From Calorimonas adulescens (GTDB lineage: Bacteria > Bacillota > Thermoanaerobacteria > Thermoanaerobacterales > UBA4877), in NCBI RefSeq assembly GCF_008274215.1, contig NZ_VTPS01000012.1:1-64000 (forward strand): 64,000 nt of DNA. Direction: 5' to 3'. Position numbers and translations under genes: made by a program. Positions 8,793 through 19,167 of the stretch are shown here, in pieces; position 1 is the first letter of the stretch, and the number at the start of each line of letters is the position of its first letter. Below the pieces are notes generated by a model. It saw nothing but the letters and a program-made list of their open reading frames with translations, was not told the DNA's origin and ran no database searches.

Positions 8793-10340
8793 TTAAAATC
8801 TTTCCGAGATTACCTTAGGCTGCATAAAATACTTTAAATAGTCATGGCTACCAGTCTTTGCGTCTGTACCAGAAAGTTTGAAACCACCAAACGGATGAAC
8901 GCCAACCAGTGCACCCGTGCAGCCTCTGTTAAAGTATAGATTTCCAACGTTAAATTCCTTCCTGGCCCTCTCTAAATGCTCACGAGTTTTTGAATATACA
9001 GATCCTGTGAGGCCATATACGGTATTATTGGCAATATTCAAGGCATCAGTAAAGTCCTTTGCCCTTATGATGGACAGAACCGGCCCGAAAATCTCCTCCT
9101 GGGCTATCCTGGCATCGGGGGCAACATCTTTGAAGACTGTCGGCATTATGAAATACCCATTATCCCTTGCCCTGTCTCCACCATATATCAATCTTCCCTC
9201 ATTTTTACCTATCTCTATATAACTCATTATCTTTTTATAGGCTGCATCATCTATAACAGGCCCCATATCTACAGTGAGTTTCCTGGGGTCTCCCACCTCC
9301 AGTTTCGATGTAAGCTGCACTATCCTTTCCACCATATCATCATATATGTCCTCAAGGATTATTGCCCTGGAGCAGGCAGAACATTTTTGACCCTGAAACC
9401 CAAACGCCGAAGCTACTATACCTTCTGCAGCTTTTTTAAGATCTGCCGAGCTGTCGACGATTATAGCGTCTTTGCCGCCCATCTCTATGACAGTCTTTTT
9501 CAGATGGGCCTGGCCAGGCCTTACCTTTGCTGCCTCCTGATATATATGTATCCCAACCTCCATAGAACCAGTAAAGGCAATAAAGTGTATATCGGGATGT
9601 GAGACGAGATAGTCACCAATCTCACTGCCACTACCCGGGAGGAAATTGATAACCCCGTCCGGAAAACCTGCTTCCTCCACCATCTCCATGAACTTAGCGC
9701 CAATCACAGGTGTGGCACTGGCAGGTTTTAGTATCACAGTATTCCCTGCAGCCACCGGTCCAATGGTAGTACCTGTCAAGATGGAGAGTGAAAAGTTCCA
9801 CGGTGGTATAGCAAGTCCTACGCCCAGGGGGATATATATCATCTCATTATCCTCATCAGGCAACCTCACCAGGTCCTCTCCAGCATCCATCCTTTCGGCT
9901 TCCCTGGCATAATATTCAAGAAAGTCTATGGCCTCTACCACCTCCCCATCAGCTTCAGGCCATGTCTTGCCACCCTCTATCATCATTGTAGCAACCAGCT
10001 CTACCCTTCGCTTTCTAAAAACGCTGGATAACGAGTATAGATATCTGGCCCTTTCCGTCCCAGAAAGAGAACCCCAATACTTAAAGCTCAGCTTACCCGC
10101 CATCACAGCCCTGTCTGCCAATTCCCTTGTCCCCTTAGACACATACCCTACTACCTCATGTGTATCTGAAGGATTTATCGATTTTATATAATCATCTAAG
10201 AGTATATGGTCACCGGCTATGACAATGGGATACCTAGACCCAAAGGATTCCTCCACCTTTGCAATGGCCTTCTCCAGCTCAGAAGCCATTTCCGGCTTTG
10301 AAAAATCAATTGTACACTCATTTTTAAACTCATCTCTCAC
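8793..10340 (-). CDS. rocA: L-glutamate gamma-semialdehyde (pyrroline-5-carboxylate) dehydrogenase
   Basis: NAD(P)-dependent aldehyde dehydrogenase that oxidises glutamate semialdehyde to glutamate in proline, arginine or ornithine catabolism. Catalytic cysteine is in FGFQGQKCSACSR, the general base glutamate in VIEMGGKDAI, and the cofactor loop in AFTGSMEVG. Length about 515 residues matches the RocA/PruA family. The start is probably the GTG at 10340, which lies eight bases after GGAGGGGG; an ATG 18 bases upstream overlaps that ribosome site. Stands alone, with no proline dehydrogenase beside it. Confidence 0.9.
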   Translation of the reverse strand: MRDEFKNECTIDFSKPEMASELEKAIAKVEESFGSRYPIVIAGDHILLDDYIKSINPSDTHEVVGYVSKGTRELADRAVMAGKLSFKYWGSLSGTERARYLYSLSSVFRKRRVELVATMMIEGGKTWPEADGEVVEAIDFLEYYAREAERMDAGEDLVRLPDEDNEMIYIPLGVGLAIPPWNFSLSILTGTTIGPVAAGNTVILKPASATPVIGAKFMEMVEEAGFPDGVINFLPGSGSEIGDYLVSHPDIHFIAFTGSMEVGIHIYQEAAKVRPGQAHLKKTVIEMGGKDAIIVDSSADLKKAAEGIVASAFGFQGQKCSACSRAIILEDIYDDMVERIVQLTSKLEVGDPRKLTVDMGPVIDDAAYKKIMSYIEIGKNEGRLIYGGDRARDNGYFIMPTVFKDVAPDARIAQEEIFGPVLSIIRAKDFTDALNIANNTVYGLTGSVYSKTREHLERARKEFNVGNLYFNRGCTGALVGVHPFGGFKLSGTDAKTGSHDYLKYFMQPKVISERF

Positions 10341-10649
10341 CGCAATAACCCCCTCCATCTTTATTAATTAAAATTTTTGCCAGATGCTTGACTCTACTGC
10401 AAAACCTGTCAGGTACTGCATGTAACCACCTAAATTGTCAAGCTTTACACCATGTCTGACTTAATTTATTGCTGCGTTTCCCTGCTATTAATTCATAAAC
10501 ATAACAATATTATACCATATAAAAAAGGATTAAGGCACTCTTACATAACCTCAGGTTTGAATTAAGTACCCTTAGGTTTTTAAAAACCTCATCATCATAT
10601 TTAAATTACATATCCATAAAACTGCAAAAGAGAGCAGCACAGATAAAAA
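10341..10649. other. Intergenic region before rocA
   Basis: No gene seen. It holds a minus-strand TATAAT around 10510 without a good -35 partner, and a 16-base perfect palindrome at 10574-10589 (arms AGGTTTTT/AAAAACCT) of unknown role. No T-box or other riboswitch pattern was recognised ahead of the tyrS remnant. Confidence 0.4.
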
Positions 10650-11420
10650 ATGTTTAAGATACCTTAATAAGGAAGGGGTCTTATAAAACAAACAGTCCAT
10701 GGGAGGAGATAAGAGAGCTTTTAAGCAAGGAAAAGGTCACTTTTTACATCAGATTTGACACCACAGCCAGCAAGCCGGCATGTGTGGCATTTCTTCCAGA
10801 TAAACGCCACGAGTCACACACAGAAGGCAAGCCATACATCGATAGTTCTGCTATGGATAGGCACCGCCATGGTGGGAAACCTTTCCAGGAAGGTCGAAAT
10901 GCACATAATGCACACCCCAGCACACATTAAGAGCAATGTCCGCAAACTCAACAAACAGTACAAAGAGCTGATTGACTTTTCAAACGATAAGTCCATCATT
11001 GTAAGCAAAGCCGATTGGTTGCTGGAACCAAACTATGTCGTCTTTTTGCGTGATATCAGCAGACATTTTCCAACAGACAGGGTGCCTACCCCAAATGTTA
11101 CAGGCAGTGTCTGGAAACCGGGTTGGCTTTTCTTGAATTATACTGATGCAGTCGTATAACCTTATGCAGCTTTATCGGAAATGCAAATGCAGGCTGCAAA
11201 TGAGTAGAAACGACCCGTGGGCAAATATCATCGGTGGCACTGAGTCAATAAAAAGGTGAAAGGCGCCTATGCTTACGGACTTACCTTCACTCTTCTTGCC
11301 TCCAGCAAAGGTGAAAAATAAGGTGAAAAATAAAGAAGGTAAGTACCTGAGGTTTCTGGAAGAGACTAAAATCAATAAAACGAAAGAAGCCCTATCTTTA
11401 TAGGCTTACAAAAATGATTC
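10650..11420 (+). pseudogene. tyrS: Decayed tyrosyl-tRNA synthetase gene
   Basis: Pieces of a TyrRS follow each other in the right order but in shifting frames with stops. EIRELLSKEKVTFYIRFD (about 10708) matches the N-terminal region. Next comes a frame with HVWHFFQ (the HIGH-like region) running through ADWLLEPNYVVFLRDISRHF to about 11080. AYGLTFTLLASSKGEK (about 11268-11320) matches the region leading to KMSKS. The remainder is lost. It is a dead second tyrS copy and one of the few plus-strand genes. The open frame at 10755-11159 is only the longest surviving piece. Confidence 0.85.
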
Positions 11421-11434
11421 ACGGGGAATACAAG

Positions 11435-11495
11435 ACAAAAAAGTGGAAGAGACCGCAAAGGCCCTTTTACAGCGGCTCGGACATTCCTTCCACTT
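11435..11495 (-). terminator. Terminator of the one-carbon operon after focA
   Basis: On the minus strand AAGTGGAAG (11487-11495) pairs with CTTCCACTT (11441-11449). An inner GC-rich CCGC/GCGG helix adds to the fold, and a six-T run follows (A-run at 11436-11442). It lies about 115 bases past the focA stop. Confidence 0.65.
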
Positions 11496-11608
11496 AGTTT
11501 TATTCCCACTTTCAATATCTCATTTTGCGCTTTACATTCTATTGCTGGCCTCATGTCTTTCCAAATACTGAAGATCAGATGCGAATAGTCGAAACAATAA
11601 TTTTTGGT

Positions 11609-12454
11609 CTATATTTGCATCGATTCTTTCTCCGGTAGACTGGCACGTCTTACATAACATAAATAATAGGTAAACGGCACTATCATCGCACCACCGACAA
11701 TATTCCCAAGAGTGACAGGAATTATGTTATTTATAAAGAACTGTCCCCATGTGACATCAGCACCAAGGAATTTTCCCAATGGAATAAAAAACATGTTTGC
11801 CACGCTGTGCTCGAAACCGGAAAGGACAAAGAGCATGATTGGGAACCACAGAGCCAAAATTTTCCCGGTCATGTCTTTTGAACCAGCCTGCATCCAACAG
11901 GCCAGAACTACCAGCATATTGCACAATATCCCTCTGATAAATGCCTGCATGAAGGGAAGAGATACCTTGGTAACCGCAATACTCACAGCTTTTGCCACCA
12001 AAAACTTTGAACTGTACAGGCCTGACTCTGCTAGCAACCACGCCAGAACAACGGAACCAACAAGGTTCCCTATATATACCATCGACCAGTTAAGGAGCAT
12101 CTTCCCTGAAGTTATTTTTCTATCAAGCAGTGCCAGAGTCATCAGATTGTTGCCTGTAAAAAGCTCTGCGCCTGCTATTACTACCAGCATCAGACCCACT
12201 GGGAATACCGAAGCCCCGAAAAACTTTGCCAGTCCTACATCTACATTACTCTCGAGTGTTTGCGTCACAACGATGCTGGCATTTGCGCCAAATCCTATGA
12301 ATATGCCTGCAAGTATCCCCAGTAAAAGCATCTTATCTACAGATAAATTCGCTTTCTTTCTCCCATTTTCAATCCATACGGAGGCTATCTCGGCCGGTGA
12401 AAGTATATTCATATATTTAATCGACTCCTCCCCAACACAGATAATCTTGCACAT
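11609..12454 (-). CDS. focA: Formate/nitrite transporter family channel (FocA-like)
   Basis: Pentameric membrane channel for formate or a related small anion. About 281 residues with six hydrophobic spans; family features include GFGANASIVVTQ in the first span, the AELFTGNN signature near residue 110, and VLSGFEHSVANM in the later part. It ends the operon of formyl-THF synthetase and amidohydrolase, which supports formate rather than nitrite as substrate. The ATG at 12454 follows AGAAGGG; an ATG 42 bases downstream is a possible alternative start. Confidence 0.85.
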   Translation of the reverse strand: MCKIICVGEESIKYMNILSPAEIASVWIENGRKKANLSVDKMLLLGILAGIFIGFGANASIVVTQTLESNVDVGLAKFFGASVFPVGLMLVVIAGAELFTGNNLMTLALLDRKITSGKMLLNWSMVYIGNLVGSVVLAWLLAESGLYSSKFLVAKAVSIAVTKVSLPFMQAFIRGILCNMLVVLACWMQAGSKDMTGKILALWFPIMLFVLSGFEHSVANMFFIPLGKFLGADVTWGQFFINNIIPVTLGNIVGGAMIVPFTYYLCYVRRASLPEKESMQI

Positions 12455-12552
12455 CGATCCCTTCTTGTTAATCCCTATTAATTATGAAATTTACCGGGTT
12501 CGCAAAAATTTCGTGTCAATCAGTCCTGGTTTCCAATCCACTTGTAAGGTTA

Positions 12553-12581
12553 GTGAATCAGGGGATGGTACCCTGATTCAC
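12553..12581. repeat. Eleven-base stem-loop at the stop of the amidohydrolase gene
   Basis: GTGAATCAGGG pairs perfectly with CCCTGATTCAC across a seven-base loop. The helix spans the last codons and stop of the amidohydrolase. No T-run follows on the minus strand, so it is more likely an mRNA-stability or processing hairpin between two operon genes than a terminator. Confidence 0.5.
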
Positions 12582-13460
12582 TTTAATACCCAAAGCTTTA
12601 ATGCCATTCTCAAAAGACATCTCATATATTTTGTCCTTTGATATGCCGCATTTTTGTAAGTGCATAACCTCGTCAAAAAAGCCCGTAACGTGATGGACTC
12701 TGTAAGAGCCAGCATCGCTTCCAACAGCAATTCTCACACCGATGGTCAGCGCTTTTTTTATTTTCCACAAATGTCCTTCATATATTCTTTGTATATTCGA
12801 AATCTGTCCTGAATATCTCTGGTCACAGCTTTTTATGTTGCCCAGTGGAGACAGAGTAGGCACCCACACGGTGTTTCTTTCCCTCATCAGATAAAGTTCA
12901 TCTTCGGTAATGAAATATCCGTGCTCTATTGTGTCAGCCCCAGCCAACACTGCCATTCTTACTGCCTCCGATGAATTTGCATGCACCATCACCGGCAAAT
13001 TTTTTTCTTTTGCACTCTGTATCATATAATACAGTTCATCAAAAGTGAAAAATATGCCGCCAACCTGACCGTAAGATTCAAAATCCACCAGGCCCGTCAA
13101 TATAATCTTTAAATGATCAGGCCGCACCTTCAGAAGTTCTTTGAAGCTCTCCTTGAATTCCGAAATATCTTCCACAGGCCTGCCGAGGAAACTGCCGTAA
13201 CCCCCTTTTTTATAAATCGCCCATCCTGGCGTCTTATAAATAATTCCAAGCGTTTGGGCTATATCCCTTGCTGCCAGTGACATTCCCAGATTGTCACCAC
13301 CGTCACGAAGTATTAAAATGTTGTTATCCCTGTACTGGCAGAGTATATCCTTTAAAGAATCATACTTCTTCTCTTTAAACTCTGCACGCAGTTTCCTCGA
13401 GTTTTCTCCATTCAGAGATATGTGTATGTGAGCGTCTACATATACTCGCTTATCACTCAT
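12558..13460 (-). CDS. Amidohydrolase-superfamily metal-dependent hydrolase
   Basis: About 300 residues. Metal ligands of the amidohydrolase barrel are visible: DAHIHIS near residue 9-15, MVHANSSEAVRMA, DTIEHGYFI and AVGSDAGSYR. It resembles the short imidazolonepropionase/dihydroorotase-like hydrolases that cleave cyclic or linear C-N bonds. The substrate cannot be told. Its place between fhs and focA suggests that it feeds or drains a formyl or imino one-carbon donor (inference). AGGATGAG precedes the ATG. Confidence 0.8.
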   Translation of the reverse strand: MSDKRVYVDAHIHISLNGENSRKLRAEFKEKKYDSLKDILCQYRDNNILILRDGGDNLGMSLAARDIAQTLGIIYKTPGWAIYKKGGYGSFLGRPVEDISEFKESFKELLKVRPDHLKIILTGLVDFESYGQVGGIFFTFDELYYMIQSAKEKNLPVMVHANSSEAVRMAVLAGADTIEHGYFITEDELYLMRERNTVWVPTLSPLGNIKSCDQRYSGQISNIQRIYEGHLWKIKKALTIGVRIAVGSDAGSYRVHHVTGFFDEVMHLQKCGISKDKIYEMSFENGIKALGIKVNQGTIP

Positions 13461-13489
13461 TTTTTAAACTCATCCTATATTTAGCCAAA

Positions 13490-15169
13490 TCAGAACAATC
13501 CTGAAATCACGCCATTTTCATCCACATCGATTTTTTCAGCCGCCGGCGATTTGGGAAGGCCCGGCATCTTCATTATGTCTCCTGTCAGGGCTACTAAAAA
13601 TCCTGCTCCAGCCGATACGGTCACGTCCCTTACAGTAATGTCAAAATCAGTAGGCCTACCAAGCTTTGAAGGATCATCCGTCAGAGAATACTGGGTCTTG
13701 GCCATGCATACCGGCAATTTCCCAAATCCGAATTTCTCCATATTGCTGATTTCTTTTGAGGCCTTGTCTGTAAATATTACATCCCGTGCTCCGTATATCT
13801 TCTGGGCAATAGCCCTTATCTTTTCTTTTATAGGCATGTCAAGGTCGTATGCAAATGTTACTGACTCGCTGTGGTTGTTTTCTATCAGCCGGAGCAGCTC
13901 CTGTGCCAAATCTATACCGCCTTCGCCGCCCTTGCCCCAAACTTCGGACAGCACTGCATTGACACCCAGCTCCCTGCATCTTTCCTTGACCAGTTCCAGT
14001 TCAGCTTCAGTATCCTGCGGGAACTTATTTATAGCCACCACAGCCGGCAGATGGAAGACCTGAGTGATGTTCTCCACATGCTTTAGCAGGTTAGGCAGAC
14101 CTTTTTCGAGGGCTTCCAGGTTTTCCTTGCCCAGTTCGGATTTAGGCACACCGCCGTTATATTTCAGAGCCCTTATGCTGGCTACGATGGTCACCGCATC
14201 TGGTTTTATCCCCGCGTGCCTGCACTTAATGTCGATGAATTTTTCCGCTCCAAGGTCTGCACCGAAACCGGCCTCAGTAACCACGTAATCCGCCAGGTGC
14301 ATGGCCATTTTCGTAGCAATCACAGAGTTGCACCCATGGGCGATATTTGCGAACGGACCTCCGTGTACAAAGGCTGGTGTACCTTCCAGAGTTTGCACCA
14401 GATTTGGTTTAAGCGCATCTTTGAGCAGTGCTGCCATGGCGCCGTGGGCTTTTAAATCCCCTGCAGTTACCGGGGCGCCGTCCATGTTGTACGCTACAAC
14501 TATTTTCGACAGCCTCTCTTTCAAGTCCTTTATGTCCATCGCCAAGCAGAAAACTGCCATGACTTCCGAGGCCACGCTGATGTCGAAGCCGTCTTCCCTG
14601 GGCATGCCGTTGGCTTTGCCTCCTAAGCCGTCTACAATGAATCTCAGTTGTCTGTCGTTCATGTCTATAGCCCTTCTCCAGACTACACGCCTGGGGTCTA
14701 TGTTCAGCTCATTGCCCTGGTAGATATGGTTGTCAATCATGGCTGCCAGAAGATTGGTAGCAGCAGTTATGGCATGTATATCGCCCGTAAAATGAAGATT
14801 TATGTCTTCCATGGGGATTACCTGGGAGTATCCTCCGCCAGCGGCGCCACCTTTTACTCCGAAAACAGGCCCCAGAGATGGTTCCCGTATAGCTACAATT
14901 GCTTTCTTCCCCAATCTTGACAGCGCATCAGCAACTCCGATAGTGGTGGTAGTTTTTCCTTCTCCGGCAGGAGTAGGATTTATGGCAGTGACTAAAATCA
15001 GTTTGGCCTTTTTGCCAGTACCTTTTTTGAGCAATCTGTAATCAACCTTAGCTTTATACTTGCCGTACAGTTCGATGTCCTCATCTGAAAGACCGAGTTT
15101 TGCCGCAATCTCACGGATATCTTTGGGTTTCACCGATTGGGCAATTTCAATGTCGGATTTGTAGACCAT
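13490..15169 (-). CDS. fhs: Formate-tetrahydrofolate ligase
   Basis: ATP-dependent ligation of formate to THF, giving 10-formyl-THF: entry of formate into the methyl branch of the Wood-Ljungdahl pathway, or purine synthesis. 559 residues is the family length. Seen: [14 protein letters not shown] nucleotide loop near residue 70, [35 protein letters not shown] and the C-terminal [21 protein letters not shown] lies just upstream; the start ATG overlaps the TAA of a small upstream frame (TAATG). Followed by the amidohydrolase and focA. Confidence 0.97.
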   Translation of the reverse strand: MVYKSDIEIAQSVKPKDIREIAAKLGLSDEDIELYGKYKAKVDYRLLKKGTGKKAKLILVTAINPTPAGEGKTTTTIGVADALSRLGKKAIVAIREPSLGPVFGVKGGAAGGGYSQVIPMEDINLHFTGDIHAITAATNLLAAMIDNHIYQGNELNIDPRRVVWRRAIDMNDRQLRFIVDGLGGKANGMPREDGFDISVASEVMAVFCLAMDIKDLKERLSKIVVAYNMDGAPVTAGDLKAHGAMAALLKDALKPNLVQTLEGTPAFVHGGPFANIAHGCNSVIATKMAMHLADYVVTEAGFGADLGAEKFIDIKCRHAGIKPDAVTIVASIRALKYNGGVPKSELGKENLEALEKGLPNLLKHVENITQVFHLPAVVAINKFPQDTEAELELVKERCRELGVNAVLSEVWGKGGEGGIDLAQELLRLIENNHSESVTFAYDLDMPIKEKIRAIAQKIYGARDVIFTDKASKEISNMEKFGFGKLPVCMAKTQYSLTDDPSKLGRPTDFDITVRDVTVSAGAGFLVALTGDIMKMPGLPKSPAAEKIDVDENGVISGLF

Positions 15170-15384
15170 TATAACGCCTCCTTATACAGTTGATTTATAA
15201 AAAATTTGTAACTATTCAGCGTCACTTGCCGATGCAGTATTTTTTCGCTCATCCCAAGTTTGCACCAACAGCACTGGGGTTTTTCAAGACCGGGCTTGTG
15301 ACACTGTAAATGCAGCATTAAACTGCTATACGAACAAATATTTTTAGGTATATCTCTGATTTTTATGTGACTTTCATCTGTCAT
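15169..15384 (-). CDS. Small hypothetical protein upstream of fhs (doubtful)
   Basis: A 71-codon frame containing a CCWC motif; not recognised. Its stop overlaps the fhs start (TAATG), which suggests translational coupling. The same frame continues upstream, after one TAA near 15417, into another 30-codon coding-like piece that runs back to the stop of the methyltransferase gene at 15526. The 15170-15525 gap may therefore hold one gene broken by a stop. The ribosome site is weak. No tetrahydrofolate riboswitch pattern was seen here. Confidence 0.3.
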   Translation of the reverse strand: MTDESHIKIRDIPKNICSYSSLMLHLQCHKPGLEKPQCCWCKLGMSEKILHRQVTLNSYKFFINQLYKEAL

Positions 15385-15525
15385 CCGTTTTATTCCGCCG
15401 CCCGGTTACCTTAACCGCTCCGGGTGCTGCTTTTGGTGTTGCACAAGTCGCTCTGCAAAAACACTTGCATCATTTTTAAATAGTGCTGATATAGTTACAA
15501 AAATTTTTACGCTAAATTTGTATCC

Positions 15526-16350
15526 TTATTTAATTGAGGGATCGTTTTCCTTTACAGGACCGATGAGACCCTTCCGATATGCATTGGAGAATTTTCTGCA
15601 AAATTTGTCCCTGCCAGCTATTGCCTCGGCAGCCATTAGCATTGTCATCATCTCTCTGTTGCATGGGTCCATTATAGCGGAATCCATCCCATTGAAAACA
15701 GCTATGATTAAGAAGTTCTGATTGATTACTTTCCTCAAGGGCATACCAAAAGAAATATTGCTGAGACCGGAAGTGATTTTTATGTCAGGATACATCTTCT
15801 TTATACCAACCATGGCTTCCACAAATTTATGCATGGATTGGGTATCCGTGGCCAGTGCAATAACCAGTGGGTCAATATAGATGCGGTCTGGCGTTATATC
15901 ATATTTTTGAGCTTTTTCCACGAGTATTTTGGCTATATCTAACCTGGTCTGAACATCCGAAGGTATGCCCCGGTTGTCACACGTCAGGCCGATGACCTGC
16001 CACGGGGTACCTTTCAGTAATGGATAAATAATTTCACATTTATTTTTTTCTTCAGATACTGAGTTGATTATGCCGGGCTTTTTTGCATACTTCAATACCT
16101 GCTCTATGACCCTTGGGTTGGGACTGTCGATACAAAGAGGTTTATCCACTGCATCCTGAACAATGTCCATCAGCCATTTTAATGTCTCCAACTCCACTTC
16201 CGGGGCAGTACCGGCACATACATCTATGTAGTCTGCCCCCGCTTCCGCCTGCCTTATCGCCAGATCACGGATGAAGTCTTCGTTTTTCTCCTCTATGGCT
16301 TTTTTGACTCTCGGTATGGTGCCGTTGATCTTTTCTCCAATGATTATCAT
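15526..16350 (-). CDS. Pterin-binding methyltransferase (AcsE/MtgA-type methyltetrahydrofolate methyltransferase)
   Basis: TIM-barrel protein of about 274 residues in the family that moves methyl groups between methyl-THF and a corrinoid protein. Seen: IIGEKINGT at the N-terminus, AGADYIDVCAG with pterin-contacting Asp, CIDSPNPRVIEQVL, and GLSNISFGMP near residue 200. First gene of the one-carbon operon, just downstream of the promoter at 16445. No corrinoid protein or CO dehydrogenase gene is adjacent, so its partner lies elsewhere. It could act in acetogenesis or in O- or N-demethylation. AAGGGGATG precedes the ATG. Confidence 0.88.
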   Translation of the reverse strand: MIIIGEKINGTIPRVKKAIEEKNEDFIRDLAIRQAEAGADYIDVCAGTAPEVELETLKWLMDIVQDAVDKPLCIDSPNPRVIEQVLKYAKKPGIINSVSEEKNKCEIIYPLLKGTPWQVIGLTCDNRGIPSDVQTRLDIAKILVEKAQKYDITPDRIYIDPLVIALATDTQSMHKFVEAMVGIKKMYPDIKITSGLSNISFGMPLRKVINQNFLIIAVFNGMDSAIMDPCNREMMTMLMAAEAIAGRDKFCRKFSNAYRKGLIGPVKENDPSIK

Positions 16351-16444
16351 TTCACATCCCCTTTTCGTTTTTATTTTATATATTTAAGTTTATCTCCAGC
16401 AAACAGCTACTTGTATATACATGTATACCTTCTACTCTGAGATA

Positions 16445-16473
16445 AATCTAACATACTTTTTTATTTTTGTCAA
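16445..16473 (-). promoter_or_regulatory. Promoter of the methyltransferase-fhs-amidohydrolase-focA operon
   Basis: TTGACA (16468-16473), 17 bases, then TAGATT (16445-16450) with a TG two bases before it (extended -10). A 12-base perfect palindrome, TATACATGTATA, at 16416-16427 sits shortly after the expected start of transcription and may be an operator. Confidence 0.65.
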
Positions 16474-16806
16474 TGCACTTGTTTGCAATTTATAGTCAAT
16501 ATTTAATCGAAATAACGGCTCAAAGGATTTTGTTTTAGCAAAATATATATTATAGGATATTATTTAATAAGTACAATTATACAAAATTTTATAAAATAAC
16601 GCTGACAAAGTGAAATTATACATGTAAAATGAAAATGGTAAGGGCAGGAAGCTATATTTCGATCGCAATCGTTTTTTGATATTTATCATTCCATTTGCAC
16701 TTTTATCTATTATTGAGTTTTTATTAATATACGGTTCATTATTCTTTAACAAGAGTATTACCTGCTGCTTGATGCTTTCGCTTGGCTATGGCGTTCTTTC
16801 TAGTTT
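16474..16806. other. AT-rich intergenic stretch
   Basis: No supported gene. A 62-codon minus frame (16564-16752) has no ribosome site and unremarkable hydrophobic sequence, so it is not called. Confidence 0.4.
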
Positions 16807-16880
16807 TAAAAGAAAATAAAAGGTGCCACGGGGCTATCTTTGTGATACACTACTCATGTATCACGAGGACAGCCCCTGTG
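16807..16880 (-). terminator. Large hairpin terminator of the greA-lysS operon
   Basis: Long arms at 16857-16880 and 16827-16849 pair (CAGGGGCT core, then TGATACA with one interior mismatch region), followed on the minus strand by CCTTTTATTTTCTTTT. It lies about 180 bases after lysS and overlaps the stop of the small frameshifted frame there. Confidence 0.75.
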
Positions 16881-17052
16881 CATTCTTTTACCTCCTTATG
16901 TTTTTCAGATGAGAGTTTTCCACCTATACCATTATTGTCTATGCTGTTTACATTTATAAGCACGTTAAATGTCTCTCCATGGATATTCAGTACCTCATGG
17001 AAAACCCCTGTGAGTTTTTTTCACAAGTTCTGTTTTTTTCCCTACCTACCAT
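16850..17052 (-). pseudogene. Small frameshifted gene directly after lysS (unrecognised)
   Basis: An ATG stands three bases after the lysS stop and opens MVGREKNRTCEKN, then runs out of frame. The neighbouring frame, entered at an A7 run near 17013-17020, gives a clean coding-like stretch (about 55 codons, including INVNSIDNNGIGGKL) that ends at the terminator hairpin. It is either a gene with a frameshift mutation, a sequencing error, or a programmed slip at the A-run. The family was not recognised. Confidence 0.45.
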
Positions 17053-17055
17053 TCC

Positions 17056-19034
<1,979 letters not shown>

Positions 19035-19090
19035 AAGCTCTCCCCTCTTCATATAATGCAATCACTTATAATATCCATATGCAATAGATT

Positions 19091-19133
19091 AACACACAAG
19101 CACTGCAAAAGGCAGTGCTTGTGTGTTATTTTT
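19091..19133. terminator. Strong 16-base hairpin between the AAR-like gene and greA
   Basis: Perfect 16-base arms (19091-19106 and 19112-19127) with a five-base loop. An ATTTTT tail follows on the plus strand, while the minus-strand side has only AAT. It lies 40 bases after the stop of the minus-strand gene at 19168, so it probably ends that operon although the T-run faces the other way. Confidence 0.6.
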
Positions 19134-19167
19134 AATGTGTTTATTATAAAACAGTGTGCTTAACATG

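Noticed and set aside
10341-10700. T-box leader for the tyrS remnant
   Set aside because: No AGGGTGG-type T-box core or terminator was found.
10755-11159. Intact 134-residue gene
   Set aside because: Its sequence is the middle of a tyrosyl-tRNA synthetase without start, end or KMSKS region, so it is part of a pseudogene.
11712-12641. 309-codon open frame on the plus strand
   Set aside because: It lies opposite focA and the amidohydrolase, lacks a ribosome site and has no family features; it is an antisense shadow.
15170-15525. Tetrahydrofolate riboswitch before fhs
   Set aside because: Conserved THF-aptamer segments were not found; the sequence looks coding instead.
16564-16752. Small minus-strand membrane peptide gene
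   Set aside because: No ribosome site and low-complexity, AT-driven composition.
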